Assembly: GCA_050084515.1 (NCBI GenBank)
Contig: CM114271.1
Coordinates: forward strand, 52,576,001 to 52,640,000
DNA from: Blasia pusilla
Lineage: Eukaryota; Marchantiophyta; Marchantiopsida; Blasiales
DNA length: 64,000 bases
Direction: 5' to 3'
Below the pieces are notes generated by a model that searched no databases, was not told where the DNA came from, and saw only the letters and a list, made by a program, of their open reading frames with translations. The position numbers and the translations under genes were made by a program. Below are positions 1 to 10,943 of this stretch, in pieces. How positions within the stretch are numbered: position 1 is the first letter of the stretch; the number at the start of each line of letters is the position of its first letter.

Positions 1-160
1 GGCCGGGTGTGCCGTTTTTACTACTCTTTATTTTTCTCCATGTATATGTATGAGTTGATTTTTTTACATGTGTGGACCGACCCGTGTGTGGGGACGATCG
101 GTGTTGTGTGGTGTTGATGTGACCAGCGATGTATGTTGTGTAGCGATATGTATGCGCACG
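1..160 (+). mobile_element. LTR end fragment (family with ...GCGCACGA terminus)
   Basis: This stretch is the reverse complement, with substitutions, of 7445-7617. Shared landmarks are a 'gggtg(t/a)gcc' block, a 'ttactactctt' block, 'cggtgttgtgtggtg' and a terminal segment ending 'atgcgcacga'. The same terminal words recur at 12120-12188 and 12845-12910 on this strand and at 318-390 on the other. I infer an LTR 3' end cut by the window edge. No coding capacity is visible; the reading frame through it is shared with no recognised protein. Confidence 0.55.
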
Positions 161-317
161 ATAGACCCTAGTAGTTACGGCGGATCAGGGAAATCCGTCG
201 GTGTCTATTGTTTTGAAATGATCGGAGTCACCAACTTTCTGTCGACGTCCTTGGTTTTAGGCGGGATCCTAGAAATTCTTGCGACCACAAATTCTGGGCG
301 CAAGAATTCTTGCGTCG

Positions 318-618
318 TGTCGTGCGCCTACACATCGCTAGACAGCATACATCGATATCACCGATCACACACACAAACACACACGATCCCATGCTAACTC
401 ATGGCATCCAAACAAGAAGACAATAAGTACCAAATTATCTCCAATCGCCCCCCTAGCTGGTGGATAGGTCCCTCTAACTCCAGATAGCCATCTATCCTTA
501 CCTACCATGACGCTCGGACGCTAAGAGCAAGAAGGTCGGGTGCTCATGTGGCCCCATCGTTAGTCACCTTCTTGTCATCCATGTCACAGACACAAGTTGG
601 AATGTAGAACTACCTACT
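318..618 (-). mobile_element. LTR-like 3' flank of gypsy/PHD relic
   Basis: Read on the minus strand, this is the sequence that follows the PHD-finger relic. It parallels 11880-12190 on the plus strand: both have the 'agtagttctacattccaacttgtgtct' region, 'gatggctatctggagtta', 'catgagttagcatgggatcgtg' and an end at 'gcgcacgac'. It is probably the 3' non-coding part and LTR start of the same Ty3/gypsy family. Confidence 0.5.
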
Positions 619-830
619 CTATTTACATTTGGGACACATCCATCGTCCCTAAGGAACCCTAGGGAGAGGTGGCGTCAAACATGCCATATGCCATCCTCTC
701 GAACAGCTATCAGAGACTAGCATAGTGGCTGCACCACGGGCGGAACCACACAACATACACTGCAAGCTTGCAGGAACTATTGCTAAGCTCAGATTAACTA
801 TACCGTCAATGTTCAAAAGCTGACATGGCG
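619..830 (-). pseudogene. PHD-finger end of gypsy polyprotein, second (broken) copy
   Basis: The minus strand encodes a diverged copy of the PHD finger at 11690-11879, with the same order of Cys-x2-Cys, Gly-Trp-His, 'PPL' and Cys-Pro-x-Cys residues before a stop. One codon that is Gln in the other copy is TAG here, so this copy is broken. The upstream integrase portion is absent or beyond recognition. It indicates a second insertion of the same element in opposite orientation to the 10.9-12 kb copy. Confidence 0.6.
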
Positions 831-1537
831 CACAGTTAGGACCAATAGGAAAGCAAGAAGGCGATCCATGTCTCTACTTAAGTCCATAGGGATCTATTTA
901 CAGTTTTTGTAAGCATAGGATCTAACATTTTTTAACTAATCTAATCTGACATTACCACTTGAAAGCAAGATGTACATTGAGAAAATATCTTAAACATCCA
1001 ACATGATATGCAAACTTGGCCTCAATCTCATAATCAGATTGAAGTAAGCTATGAATGTCTGATTTTTTTGTTTAGGATGACTAGTGAAAACCTATATGTA
1101 TTGGTTGCTTACTCATAGAAGCCTAAACTTATAGCTACTTTTAAGTAGCCTATTGATAGTGGTGATGAATATATTTGTTTGGAAGGGAGGTTTTAAATGT
1201 GTTGACTACCATATAATCTCCTATTTGTTGGTTTAGTGAAAACTTATAAATACTTGTTGATTGGTTGAATCATATCAATTTAGTTTGCCATTTTTTGAAA
1301 TAAGTCATAATTTATATATACTTTTTGGTTACTGATCTTATCCTATAGTTATACCCCTTTTTGGTAGTTCCAAGATAATGATGGAAAATTTATTTTTTTG
1401 GAGTTGTTCTCCGAGAAGGGGATGTGTCCAACTCCAACATTTAGACATTCAGGATTGAGAATGCCACAACATGACAACCAATCTATTCAGGTCCACTCTT
1501 GCCTCATGTAACAGTTTACTATAGATTCGATTAGTGG
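831..1537. other. No gene seen
   Basis: AT-rich sequence without a convincing reading frame or repeat; I see nothing identifiable. Confidence 0.5.
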
Positions 1538-1969
1538 TTGTTGACTGCTTGTTTTTTTTCCGGGAAATACCTACAGAGGACTATCCACCAGCAAGGAAAA
1601 CGAGCATTTATTCATACCATGGACCTTGAGGTTACATCCCTAGAAGGTATATCTCTAACAAAGAAAATACTATCAATGAAACAATTTTTTGTTCAAATAG
1701 ATATCCCGAAGGGACGAATACAAGCTAAAGACATTCAATGGTCCTCAGATCATGTCGCATACATTCCATGGGAGAGGATCAATGAGTTCATTATCAGCAA
1801 GGGCGAGGGCGATGGAACAAACACCATCAGATTTTGGAAAGAGACATCTAGGATTTCAAAGGGTATAGGAGGAGGAATGCAAGGAGAGGGTCTATCATAC
1901 ACATTGTTCTATTGTGCACATGGCCCTAGCGACTTGCGCCATCTCCAACAAGAACCCATAAACATGTAA
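1538..1969 (+). pseudogene. N-terminal part of Mutator-like transposase relic
   Basis: A 143-codon open frame. Its second half carries motifs I associate with the N-terminal region of plant Mutator-like (MULE) proteins: an 'IPWERINEFI' stretch and an 'F-Y-C-A-H-G-P' stretch near the end. It precedes, on the same strand, a zinc-finger-like segment (3241-3621), DDE-type core fragments (3631-4490) and a SWIM-like end (4795-5270). I infer that these are pieces of one decayed element. The region 1980-3230 between the first two pieces has no coding similarity and may be an intron or insertion. Confidence 0.45.
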
Positions 1970-1979
1970 ACATTACACA

Positions 1980-3230
1980 ATATTTCTGTATATATGCGTA
2001 TGGATGTTCCTAGATTCTCTTTAGTGGCCCATTGTATGATAACACAAAATAGTTTCACTAAGCTCTTCCAACCGTGTTCATTTGAAATAACATGGTTGGA
2101 AGTGAAGTCATTCCAACTCTTCTAGAGTACTTAAAACATCTTTTAAAAGAGTTTGGAGTGATATCAACAACACTCTTCAGTTGTGGATATCCTAAAAAGA
2201 CCTTTAGACCCTTTTGCTCTTGGTGTAATTCTGTACTTTTTGCTCTTGGTGTATTTGCACAAAGTAGTGGAATTGAGAAAACACCAGCCAACAATTACCA
2301 ATTGTTACCCATTCGCTGCTTTTACTTTTGAGACAAGGAAACTTTAATTTTTGAAGGAGTGAAATTGAAGCCAATAAGACTTCCAAGTGGAAGGCATACA
2401 ACTTTCGCATCTCTCTTTATATATGTGATCCTTGCAATCCACCTAGTTCAAGTCTTGCCATTGTATGGCATGGTGGTCTACTTTTCCAAAGGTTGGAAAG
2501 ATGCAATGCAATGCAATATTACAAGCTTATGAGTTATTAGTTTTAAGTATCTGCCAATATCATACATCTTTACTGCCACATGGCTATCTTGCCACCATAG
2601 TGGTAGGTCTACAAATACTTTTGTTACTAATTTCTCCTCACCAAATATCGCCAGAGAAATGATAGCCAATTTCCCCGAGGATGATCATTATAACACAATG
2701 TAATCTGAGGTATTTTGCAATTGCACCACATTTTATTGGGCAAGATCTTCCCATTCATACATAAGTCCATCTTCAGGTTCTTGCATTTGGCTGAATTGGT
2801 GTAATTATGTTCAGAAAGCAACTAAGGAAGATTTTTTGCAATTGTAACTCACCCATGACCCTACAAAATTGGTCTTAAAAGGGTGGATCACAATGCCAAT
2901 TCGGAAGTGGGCATTAATTCACAGTGCAACCATAGTCTTCCTTTAATCTTCTCAATTTGCTGCCAAAGCAAAACATTCACACTGCTAAGGACGTACTACA
3001 TATCACATCGTCAATTCATGCTTCGCCGCTTTAGTCTAATGAGTTAACTTATTGAATAACTACCTCACGAAGGACATTCTATATTTTGATATAAGGTATA
3101 TTTTGTTAACCTAAATTAGGTAAACATTAAAAAATGTTTATCTATTTTTAATTATTGGATGTCCTTGCATTCTCTTTAGTAGCCCATTGTATGATGACAT
3201 GGAATGCTTTCCATAATCTTGTTGGTCCAT
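1980..3230. other. Non-coding spacer bounded by a ~45-bp direct repeat
   Basis: AT-rich, no recognised gene. About 45 bp around 2003-2050 ('ggatgtt(c)ct.g.attctctttagt.gcccattgtatgat') recur around 3160-3203. The repeat is too long for a target duplication. It suggests duplication of a short segment on either side of the spacer. Confidence 0.4.
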
Positions 3231-3240
3231 TGTAATCATA

Positions 3241-3852
3241 TTGTGTAGGTTTGAGATCCCAAAAACGGGTCCAGGGAGTAGGCCACGCGGACAAACAATA
3301 AGTCGAGGTGATAGTTATAAATGTGGGTGTCAATGTCATTTTTCAGTGATAGAGATTACCACACCTTCACATGTGGCTACGATTACATATAAATACAGGG
3401 CACATGTGGATAAAGGTAACAAGTCTTGCCATGGGAAAGTTGAACAAGACTCATTCGACACACCAAGGATGTTTGGATCGAGAATGTCAGATGACTTGAA
3501 GAGGTATATCAAAGAAAGGTTACGATTAGGTATGAAACTCCACCAAATCCAATCAGAGCATTCAAAGATGTTGAAGATGCGCTCATTGATAGATCCCAAC
3601 TTTGAACAAATTTTGACATGAGATGACTTCATGCAAATGCATGATATAAGGAATATACATAAGAGCTTATGTAAGGAGACTTATCAATTTGCAAAAGATG
3701 AGAACGAGTCTTTGAGCTTATTTGTAGAGTACTATCCCAAAAAATTGTTCATTTATGAGCCATACTTGGATGACACACGTCCATTTATCTTGGGTTTCCA
3801 AATCCAATGGCAACTACATGCTCTTTACAGTATGGACATGGTGGTGCTCTAA
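3241..3852 (+). pseudogene. MULE relic: DNA-binding and pre-catalytic region
   Basis: Two abutting open frames (3241-3621 and 3631-3852) in the same phase family are split by one TGA at 3619-3621. The first has a Cys-x-Cys-x-Cys cluster followed by 'HVATITYKYRAHV' and a distal 'CHGK', resembling the FAR1/WRKY-GCM1-type finger that precedes MULE transposase cores. The second ends with 'FILGFQIQWQ', which leads into a 'SMDNTFGTN' segment (about 3850-3885) like the first catalytic Asp region of MULE enzymes. This is decayed transposase, not a host gene. Confidence 0.5.
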
Positions 3853-4049
3853 GCATGGATAACACATTTGGCACCAACCAAAACAAGGTACAAGGATGCT
3901 GATTTCTCAATTCACAATGTTTTATCATAGGCACCTTCAATGCATAATATTGATTCACATATCCAACATTCTACCTTGATCAATGTAGGTATTAAATAGA
4001 TGGATGTTTGATTTGATTTAATTTTCCATGTGTGGTCAAAGTTTCCTCT

Positions 4050-4490
4050 ATATACTTCTCTAGTGTTTGACAACCATCACTCAGGCATTCCTGTTGCATG
4101 GATCCTCACGTCTAGTGCAAAGGAAGCTTATTTGGGAAGGTGGTTGAAGGCTCTATTTACAGAATGTAGAAGCATACAAGATGATTAGGCGCCAAATGCA
4201 GTCATTATGGACGATGCTATGGCAGAACAAAATGCATTACAATGATATTCTTTAAACTTGAGTCTTCTTTTGGGTCCTTTGTACATTCGAATTGAAGGGA
4301 TGACATGTCCATGATTGTCAGCATGACTAGGCCAATAGAAAATAAGTGGGTATTTGCTCGGGCATTTGTAACCATATATTTACTGATTGCTAACCATGTG
4401 TCATGAGAACCATTCCACCAGGGCAACCTTCCCCATGGCACATATAATATTATGTCTTTGGGATGTGTGACATGATTGGTTGAAGCAACT
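4050..4490 (+). pseudogene. MULE relic: catalytic core fragments
   Basis: Translated with several stops, this stretch gives in order 'GIPVAWILTSSAKEAYL', 'PNAVIMDDAMAEQNA' and 'LCLWDV...DWLKQLKKKV'. This is the order found in Mutator-like transposases around the second catalytic Asp and the 'LCxWHV' block. In-frame stops (for example after 'SIQDD') and a frame change show that it is dead. Confidence 0.55.
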
Positions 4491-4789
4491 GAAGAAGAAA
4501 GTGCATTGCCCTACCAAGAGAGTAATAATGTCCCGGAGGCTAGGTGAGATAATGTATGTCAATCGTTGTGGGACATACACCTAGCATGTGATATTGAATG
4601 AGGCCAAGGAGGAGCTACAACAATTCTACTCTGAATTTGAAGACGAAAGTGAATTCATAAACTATATTTTCCTATATTGGGAACCTAAACTTGGTGGGTG
4701 CATTGTTTTATGCTTTTTATCTCGCATGTTATGTCCTACATACTTATTTGGGAGTACCATCTAACATACAATATTGGTGGCACTGATTT

Positions 4790-5270
4790 TAGACAAGTGG
4801 GTAAAGGCAACAAGAGACTATCCACATGCAAACCACGATACTAACGTGGCTATCGAGAACTATCATGGAAGCATGAAGGTTGTGTTGAACGATGATAACA
4901 AGACATTATCTCAAAGGAGAGGGACTACCTTGTTTGGAAATTGAGCAAAAATATTGAGGCATGGTATTTCCACTTACAATTGTTGAAGAGAAGGGGGTTT
5001 GTGACAAATGCGGCTCATGAGAAATACATCAATAATGTTGTCTTGAAAGGAAGAGCAATCCCACGTGATGATGTGGAGATCATAACAATGAGGGGGCAAG
5101 TAAGCATGGCAAGAATTCGCAACCAAATTCTGGATAATAAGTGGTATGAAGTATACAATTACGATACTGAGTGGGAGCATCGTGACTATCCGTGGTTTCT
5201 AAAGGGGAACATATGCAAGCACATTGTAAGGCCACACTTCACTTCCATTGGAATGCACCATTCTAGATAA
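4790..5270 (+). pseudogene. MULE relic: C-terminal region with SWIM-like zinc finger
   Basis: Frames across 4790-5270 give 'DKWVKATRDYPHAN', 'VAIENYHGSMKV' and, in the 109-codon frame at 4941-5270, 'WYEVYNYDTEWEHRDYPWFLKGNICKHIVRPHF'-like order. The end matches the second half of a SWIM finger (Cys-x-His within 'NICKHI'). The first Cys-x-Cys pair is not visible and Tyr/Asp occupy that area, so metal binding is probably lost. The downstream frame at 5632-5925 may be the tail of the same protein. A second copy of this region lies at 7080-7440 plus 8072-8270. Confidence 0.55.
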
Positions 5271-5329
5271 AATGCAAATGTTCATCCTTGAATTTTGTTT
5301 CTTTGTGTGTGTACATCAGATTGCTGCCT

Positions 5330-6100
5330 TATAGAGGGAAGAATATAATCAAGTGGACCAGGTACAAATTCTTGGAACCAGATTTGGAACACGTCAAGGC
5401 GAGATGGCTCATCTAAAGGTGATTTAGCAAGAATCCAATGACCATGATGTAAACGAGACAATCCATAATGTCTCCTTTCAAGTCAATGTAGAAGAAGGTG
5501 CATTTCCTTCCCCTACATCCCAAAATATGTCAAAACAAAGACTATCCCATAAACATGTTTAAAATTCAGACTTTAGTTATGGGGAGACAGATTCACCATC
5601 TAATTTTTTTCCTGTCTTTGAATATTCAGATATGGTTCTTCATGATAACACATCAATGGGAGATTGTGAACAACATATCAAAATCATTGCAAAAGTGAAT
5701 GAATTGTTTTCAAATATACGATTTCCATGCATGAACAACAATCGATTGTTGACTTTGATGGCAAAAGGACTCAGAGATGTGAATGGTAGGATTCAAACAG
5801 CAAGGACATCATCTCTCAATGGATTAACCCCACACCCAGGGAATCCCTTCTCCACTTACGAAGACAGTTTCTCCAACAACAATTCCACCAAACGAGTACA
5901 ATCAAACATAGAACGTTGGTCATGAGGTAGAAGACGGTCTATAGGGCAGGTGAATGAAAGACCAACTCAATAATTTGAGTCGCTAAGGAACCTCCCACGC
6001 TTTCCCAAAGCCAAGTGTAAACGGAAAAAGTTGGGAATACAAGCTCAACTAGACAAGGAAGTTGAAATTGCTTTCTCGATGATTGATAATGCATCAAGAG
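5330..6100 (+). pseudogene. Probable C-terminal tail of the MULE relic
   Basis: The frame at 5632-5925 (97 codons) is hydrophilic, with no domain I recognise. It follows the SWIM-like region on the same strand, and MULE proteins often carry a low-complexity tail there. The assignment is by position only. Confidence 0.3.
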
Positions 6101-6439
6101 GTAATGGGTAGTAGTGCATTGTGGACATGTAATGGATGTATAGAAGATCTTGAAATATTTTTGTGCGTGATTGCTTCAATAAGCAATTTTCTTCTAATGC
6201 CTCTTATCTTGTAACGGAAACATAATATGATATTTACTTCACTCTTCTTTCTCATATGATTATCATCCAGTATTTCCAACTAGTATGGTAATAGTTTATT
6301 TCTTGGTAGATATGCATAATGCACGGTAAATTTGCTTTGTTTGATGTTTCAACTATGCAATCCATTTTGTTTGTAATCTAGTCTACGATGATCATGAAGG
6401 GGAAATAAATGTGTCATATTTTCTATTCCAGATTCATTA

Positions 6440-7030
6440 TTGGAGTGTGGAATAAAATTATTGTGTGCATCTCGCTTTATAAATGGTAGGAAGATTCATA
6501 CAAATAGAATGTATTCACTGTCCATAATTTCTAAATGGTTGTGCTTTACTTCTATATTGGTTTATGGAAATTATTCTGTATTCACATTACAAAGGGGCTT
6601 CTTGGTCCCCATATTGGAAACCTTTCCACCTATGAATGACCTTGCACTCGACAGGGAAATGAGACTCAAATAAAAAAATACATTTGTAAATGAACTTCAC
6701 TGCTAAGGGCTTTCTACATGGTTGAGCTTTAACTAACCTTGGGTGAAGATTCATGGAAATGGGAGGTATTCACAGTATCGAATGGCTTTCTAGTTCCCGT
6801 CGTGGAAACCATTCCATCAATTGTAGTAGCAAGTAGATGACCTCACACCCTTTAAACCCTGACATATGATTCATATCAAAGAAAGATATTCTTGGATGAA
6901 CTACAATCCCAAGAGCTTTCTTCATGGTTGAGCTGTAGCTATCCTTCGGTGGAGGTTTATGGAAATGGGAGTTATTCCCAATACATACTGGCCTTGCACT
7001 CTTTAAACCCTGACATGTGAGTAATGTGGA
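6440..7030. repeat. Degenerate ~200-bp tandem repeat, about three units
   Basis: Recurring words in the same order include 'ggttgagct.ta.cta.cctt.ggtg.ag.tt.atggaaatgggag.tattc', 'cttgcactc..taaaccctgacat.tga' and 'ggaaacc.ttccacc'. They occur around 6530-6660, 6700-6870 and 6910-7025. No coding role is apparent. Confidence 0.5.
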
Positions 7031-7044
7031 AGAATCTACATTCT

Positions 7045-7075
7045 CAAGCCCTTACCCTACATGGGTAAGGGCTTG
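7045..7075. repeat. Perfect 13-bp inverted repeat, 5-nt loop
   Basis: Arms 7045-7057 (caagcccttaccc) and 7063-7075 are exact reverse complements around 'tacat'. It sits between the tandem repeat and the second MULE fragment. It may be a deletion or junction scar, or the relic of a foldback element. Confidence 0.7.
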
Positions 7076-7079
7076 AACA

Positions 7080-8270
7080 CGAAAGAGAATTCATAAACTA
7101 CATTCAAGTATATTGGGAATCAAAACTTGGTAAGTGCACCATTTAATCTTGAAATGTGGCATATAATGTCCAACCTACTTATATGGGAGTACCATCTAAC
7201 ATAGTATATTGGTGGCACTCATGATCTTTTCAAATAAGTGGATAAAGGTAGCGAGAGACTATCCACATGCAAACAAGGTTAACAACGTAGCTATTGAAAA
7301 CTATCATGGAAGCATAAAGGTTGAGTTGAATGATGATAAAAGGGCATTATCAAAGAGGAGAGGAGACCATTCTTGTTTCGAAACTGAGCAAAGATATGTA
7401 GGCATGGTATTTCCATATATTATTGTTGAAAAGAAGGGGTTTGTTGTCGTGCGCATACACATCGCTACACAACCTACATCGCTGGTCACATCTACACACC
7501 ACACAACACCGATTTTTTCCAACATACGGGTAGATCCACACATAAATGGAACATACTCACCCATATACACTAGGATCCCACAAAAAATCAAGAGTAGTAA
7601 AAATGGCTCACCCGGCCTAAAACTCCACTCATGAATCTACATCAGCATATTGAACCACATCCACCCTCTGCTATGAGGGAATCCAGACGCTAGCACCCTA
7701 ACTCCTACACACCCACACACGTCTATGCAAGAGAGGTGCTCCTAAGGCTCAACATGAGAAAGATATCTTGGGAAAGTCATCTTCCTTACTCTAATACGCT
7801 TGGGAAGAGCCAAAAGGCTCTCCCCCCAAAAATAACCCTACCAACGGTAACCTGCGTGCACAAGTTACAAGATGAACGTTGACTCGATCAACGGGTCACC
7901 TGACGGACTGAAACCAAAATAAGACAATCGCCAAAAACAATGTTTTCGACACAACAGACTTGTCGCCAACCTCATCCGACATCTTGGAACAAAGTTACAC
8001 CCGTACAACCCGTTGACTCTTTATGCCGTCGACGCGATAGAACTCTACCTACGTCGAAATAAGATATGATATTTGTGACAAATGCGACTCATAAGAAATA
8101 TATCAATAACGTTGTCTTGAAAGGAAGAGCAATCCCATGTGAAGATGTGGAGATCACAGAAATGAGGGAGCAAGTCAACATGGTGAGAGTTTGCAACCAA
8201 ACATTGAACAATAAGTGGTAGAAAGTATACAATTACGATATTGAGTGGGGGTATTGATGTCTATATTTTA
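7080..8270 (+). pseudogene. Second partial MULE copy, split by an LTR insertion
   Basis: 7080-7440 duplicates 4640-4975, including the 'gaattcataaactac' start, 'gggagtaccatctaacata' and the 'DYPHAN...ENYHGS' coding words. The copy resumes at 8072-8270, matching about 4997-5190. The 7445-8071 insertion separates them. Only the C-terminal transposase region is represented and it contains stops, so this is a dead fragment, duplicated separately from the larger copy. Confidence 0.65.
7445..8071 (-). mobile_element. Solo LTR (627 bp) inserted in MULE relic
   Basis: Flanked by an exact 5-bp target duplication, tttgt at 7440-7444 and 8072-8076. The uninterrupted MULE copy (near 4995) has a single tttgt. 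On the minus strand it would run from TATCATATC to GCACGACA; the expected 5' TG appears changed to TA. Its end matches the LTR terminus seen at 1-160. No internal element sequence remains, which fits LTR-LTR recombination. Confidence 0.7.
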
Positions 8271-8393
8271 TTCCCTAATTTATGTTTCTTTATGTGTGTA
8301 AGCTCGTTCCAACGTACTCAAGATTTCAACAAACGCACAAGAAAAGGTTGAGAAACTTCCCGATAATAACTATACAAGGAATTGGGTTGAGTA

Positions 8394-8780
8394 TCGCGAC
8401 CCTCATAACCAAACGAACGCCAAGCGGAACATCAAAAATTTAGCGGGCTCACGCTAGGAGGATTGGGCTTTGGAGAGGTCGCTTAGAAGAGTCCAAGAGA
8501 TGAATAGAGTTTGTGTGTTTTATGCGTTTATGGTCGTAATTAGGAAACTTGGACCAAACGTGAACCAAGACTTGAGATGAGTCGAGTCAAGGAAGGTTGG
8601 TTGCCAAAGAGATGAGAACTGCATTTGGAATGCGACTAGCGTTTGGAGTTTTGATTGTATTTTCGATCACAATATTTAGTCCCAAGATGTGTTTGAGACA
8701 AATAAGGTGGTATTGGAAAGCTTATGCAAAGTAGATTCCAACCCACCAAAGATCTTAGAAAATGCATAAGAAGAGGTTGT
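8394..8780 (+). mobile_element. Gypsy-type LTR fragment (TGTCGCGACC family)
   Basis: Begins TATCGCGACCCTCATAACC, one step from the typical TGTCGCGACC start. It is collinear with 63354-63745: both share 'ccaagcg.aacatca', 'ctcacgct', 'ggagaggcg', 'gccaagacttgagatgag' and 'ggaggttggttgccaaagag'. Homology stops at 8780, where a different LTR-like sequence begins. Confidence 0.65.
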
Positions 8781-9010
8781 GTCACGTCTTTTAGGATAGA
8801 TCGATGAGATTTAGTAGAGCGCCTTTGCTCCCAAGTCACCTCCTTGGCTCTTGACCTTATGTAGGAGGTCAGGGGCCACTTTCCAAAAAATAGAAAGTCG
8901 ACCATATACTCAAAATAGTATTTACCTAAAATAGTAAGCTTCTCAATATGGCTCCAAATGAGCTTGAACGAAGGGGTTTCCCAGGGCCTTAGTGGGTCAT
9001 CCTCGACCAC
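8781..9010 (+). mobile_element. LTR-like fragment starting TGTCACGTCTTTTAGG
   Basis: The start TGTCACGTCTTTTAGGATAGATC recurs at 12190 as TATCACGTC.... The segment 8838-8975 is present in reverse complement at about 12310-12462 (words 'gagccaaggaggt', 'gtcgactttctatttt', 'gagtatatgg', 'ttggagccatattgag'). The 8.8-12.5 kb block therefore has inverted ends. Confidence 0.6.
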
Positions 9011-9769
9011 CTGAGCCTATCCTTCACTCCTCGCAAAGGCAATCTAATAGTAGAGCGCCTTTACGCCATCGTCGCCGTCCGCCGTTGACCTTCGATTATC
9101 AACCGTCGACCACCGCTGCCGCCCACTGCCGCTCAGAGCCATGTTTGGCCGTTGTCCGCTGCTAGTTGCCATTAACATCATTATAGAATGGACGCTCTTC
9201 CACGACGACCGTTGATTATTTGACTTGCGCCGCCACCACATACTTTGTTGTGGCCGTCATCGTCATTGCAATTTCATCATGAACGAGTGATGGCAAGTGA
9301 CCTCGGGTTATGGTGTTTGAGTTTTCATTTCATTCTGCTATGTTGTGATTGGTAACCGCTCAACGACGATCGAGAACCATGCAGTGATGCCCGTAGCTAC
9401 AACGCGCCGTCGATTGCCGCGCCGTGCCACTGGTGGCCGCGTCGCATTGTCTCGATCGCGGAGTGCACCGCACCGTCTCGATCAAGCACGCTCTGCTCCT
9501 CCACCAAGGAGCAGATCGTGTGTATTGCTGATTGAGGAGGGTATGCCGCGGAGTGCCGCATCCCATTATCGAGTGGCGGCGCGGAACGGAACGGCATTCC
9601 GTGCCGCCAGTGCTGCACCGTACTGCTGGATCCGCACTGCATATTGAGGAGGTTTGAGCAGCGTCAGTACGAGAGAAGTATGAATTACTAATTAGAGGAG
9701 TTGCCGTCACGACCGAGTTGGGGTCGAGGCTTGAGTTCTCCTTGTGAGGGTTCGTGTGTGGAAAATCGT
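9011..9769. other. G+C-rich spacer, no gene seen
   Basis: Rich in CCG/CGC words (9060-9160 and 9390-9640), which open chance frames on both strands. Those frames look like low-complexity Arg/Ala/Ser translations and carry no domain. It may be degraded retroelement interior. Confidence 0.4.
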
Positions 9770-10660
9770 AAAGTCATTTTTGACCTCTCGGTCCGAAGGA
9801 CCAAAGACGGTGGATAGCCTTAGCCTCTGTCACCCCTGAGTGACGTTGATCAACTGGCGCAAACAAGTATAAGCCTCACACAAATTATCACTCGGGCGCC
9901 CCTCGAAGTCGTGGATGCTCCGCAACTTCTCCGTTCGTACCCCCTAGTAGCTCGCCCTCAACTCAGCGAAGAACTCAACCACAGGGTTGAACCTAGGGCA
10001 ATTCTGACTGGATGGTGTTACTGCTCTAGTGCGAGTTACCCCTCCTAAAACATCACTGATGGAAGAGGAAGTAGCCTCTCTTGACTCCTCCTCCTCATCT
10101 GGCAACGGCTCCGTCCATGACACATAGTATGGGTCATAGTAGAGTCAACATGCCTCAATCTCTTGGGCATATTTGTGGGAGAACTCATGGTAATCGTCTA
10201 TGGGTGCCCCCTCTAAATGATGGAATATACCGTTCCATGTTGTAAACGGGCTGAACTCTCTAGAGTTCCTAGCCCATTGTGAGTCACACCAACTTCTAAA
10301 CTCCGTGATGAAGTCGTGCAACTCTATCGTGCCTGTTGCACCTGAGAACCTACGCGATCCTCTATCCCGATCGTCCATCTCGTATGCCCAAGCAGTAGGA
10401 CTACTCAATGTGAGTAGCAAAGCACTACTCAACTCCTCTATGCCCTCCTCCTTGTCTGAAGATGACATAGAAGGAGGTCGAGGTGATCCTGCAAGTGGAG
10501 ATCCTCAAAAATCTCGCGCCACTCCGTGTAAAGCCTCTAGAGCTATTCTCTGGTCCATCATCTTATCTCTCAAAGTCCCAAAAGGATGCCGTGATGACCC
10601 TCGTGCCCCCCTCACACGATCACTCTCAACCTCGCAAGTAATCACATAAGCACTCAATCT
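9770..10660 (-). pseudogene. Gag-like relic of a Ty3/gypsy element
   Basis: The minus-strand frame at 10468-10145 has a 'TIELHDFITEFRSWC' stretch, then 'W.GIFHHLEGAPIDDYHEFSHKYA', resembling the region of retroviral-type Gag before the zinc knuckle. An acidic segment (about 10060-10120) follows downstream in shifted frames. Stops near 10143 and 10510 break it. The family assignment is by resemblance only. The adjacent integrase relic runs the opposite way, so the two are not one intact element. Confidence 0.4.
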
Positions 10661-10943
10661 AACATGCGACACTCAAGCTATACTCTCTCATCGAGACGTG
10701 TGTTGTGCGGCAACAAGCGGCGTGGTGCGGCAAATCAACTAATCTATAGTCTCATCCATAAACCATCCTCAACTCTGGACATCCCACACAGTTCTATGTC
10801 CCCTCAACCCATACATCATCGATGCTCTTAACATCAACACAAAACCCAATATCCCAAATAACTTCCCAATACCCGGAATTCCCTCACACGTGCAAGGTAA
10901 GAGACCAGAATGGATAACCTGACAATAATGTCGATGAATAGAG

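Noticed and set aside
9345-9710. G+C-rich overlapping frames on both strands
   Set aside because: Low-complexity Arg/Ser/Ala translations produced by CG-rich DNA, without a domain or start context.
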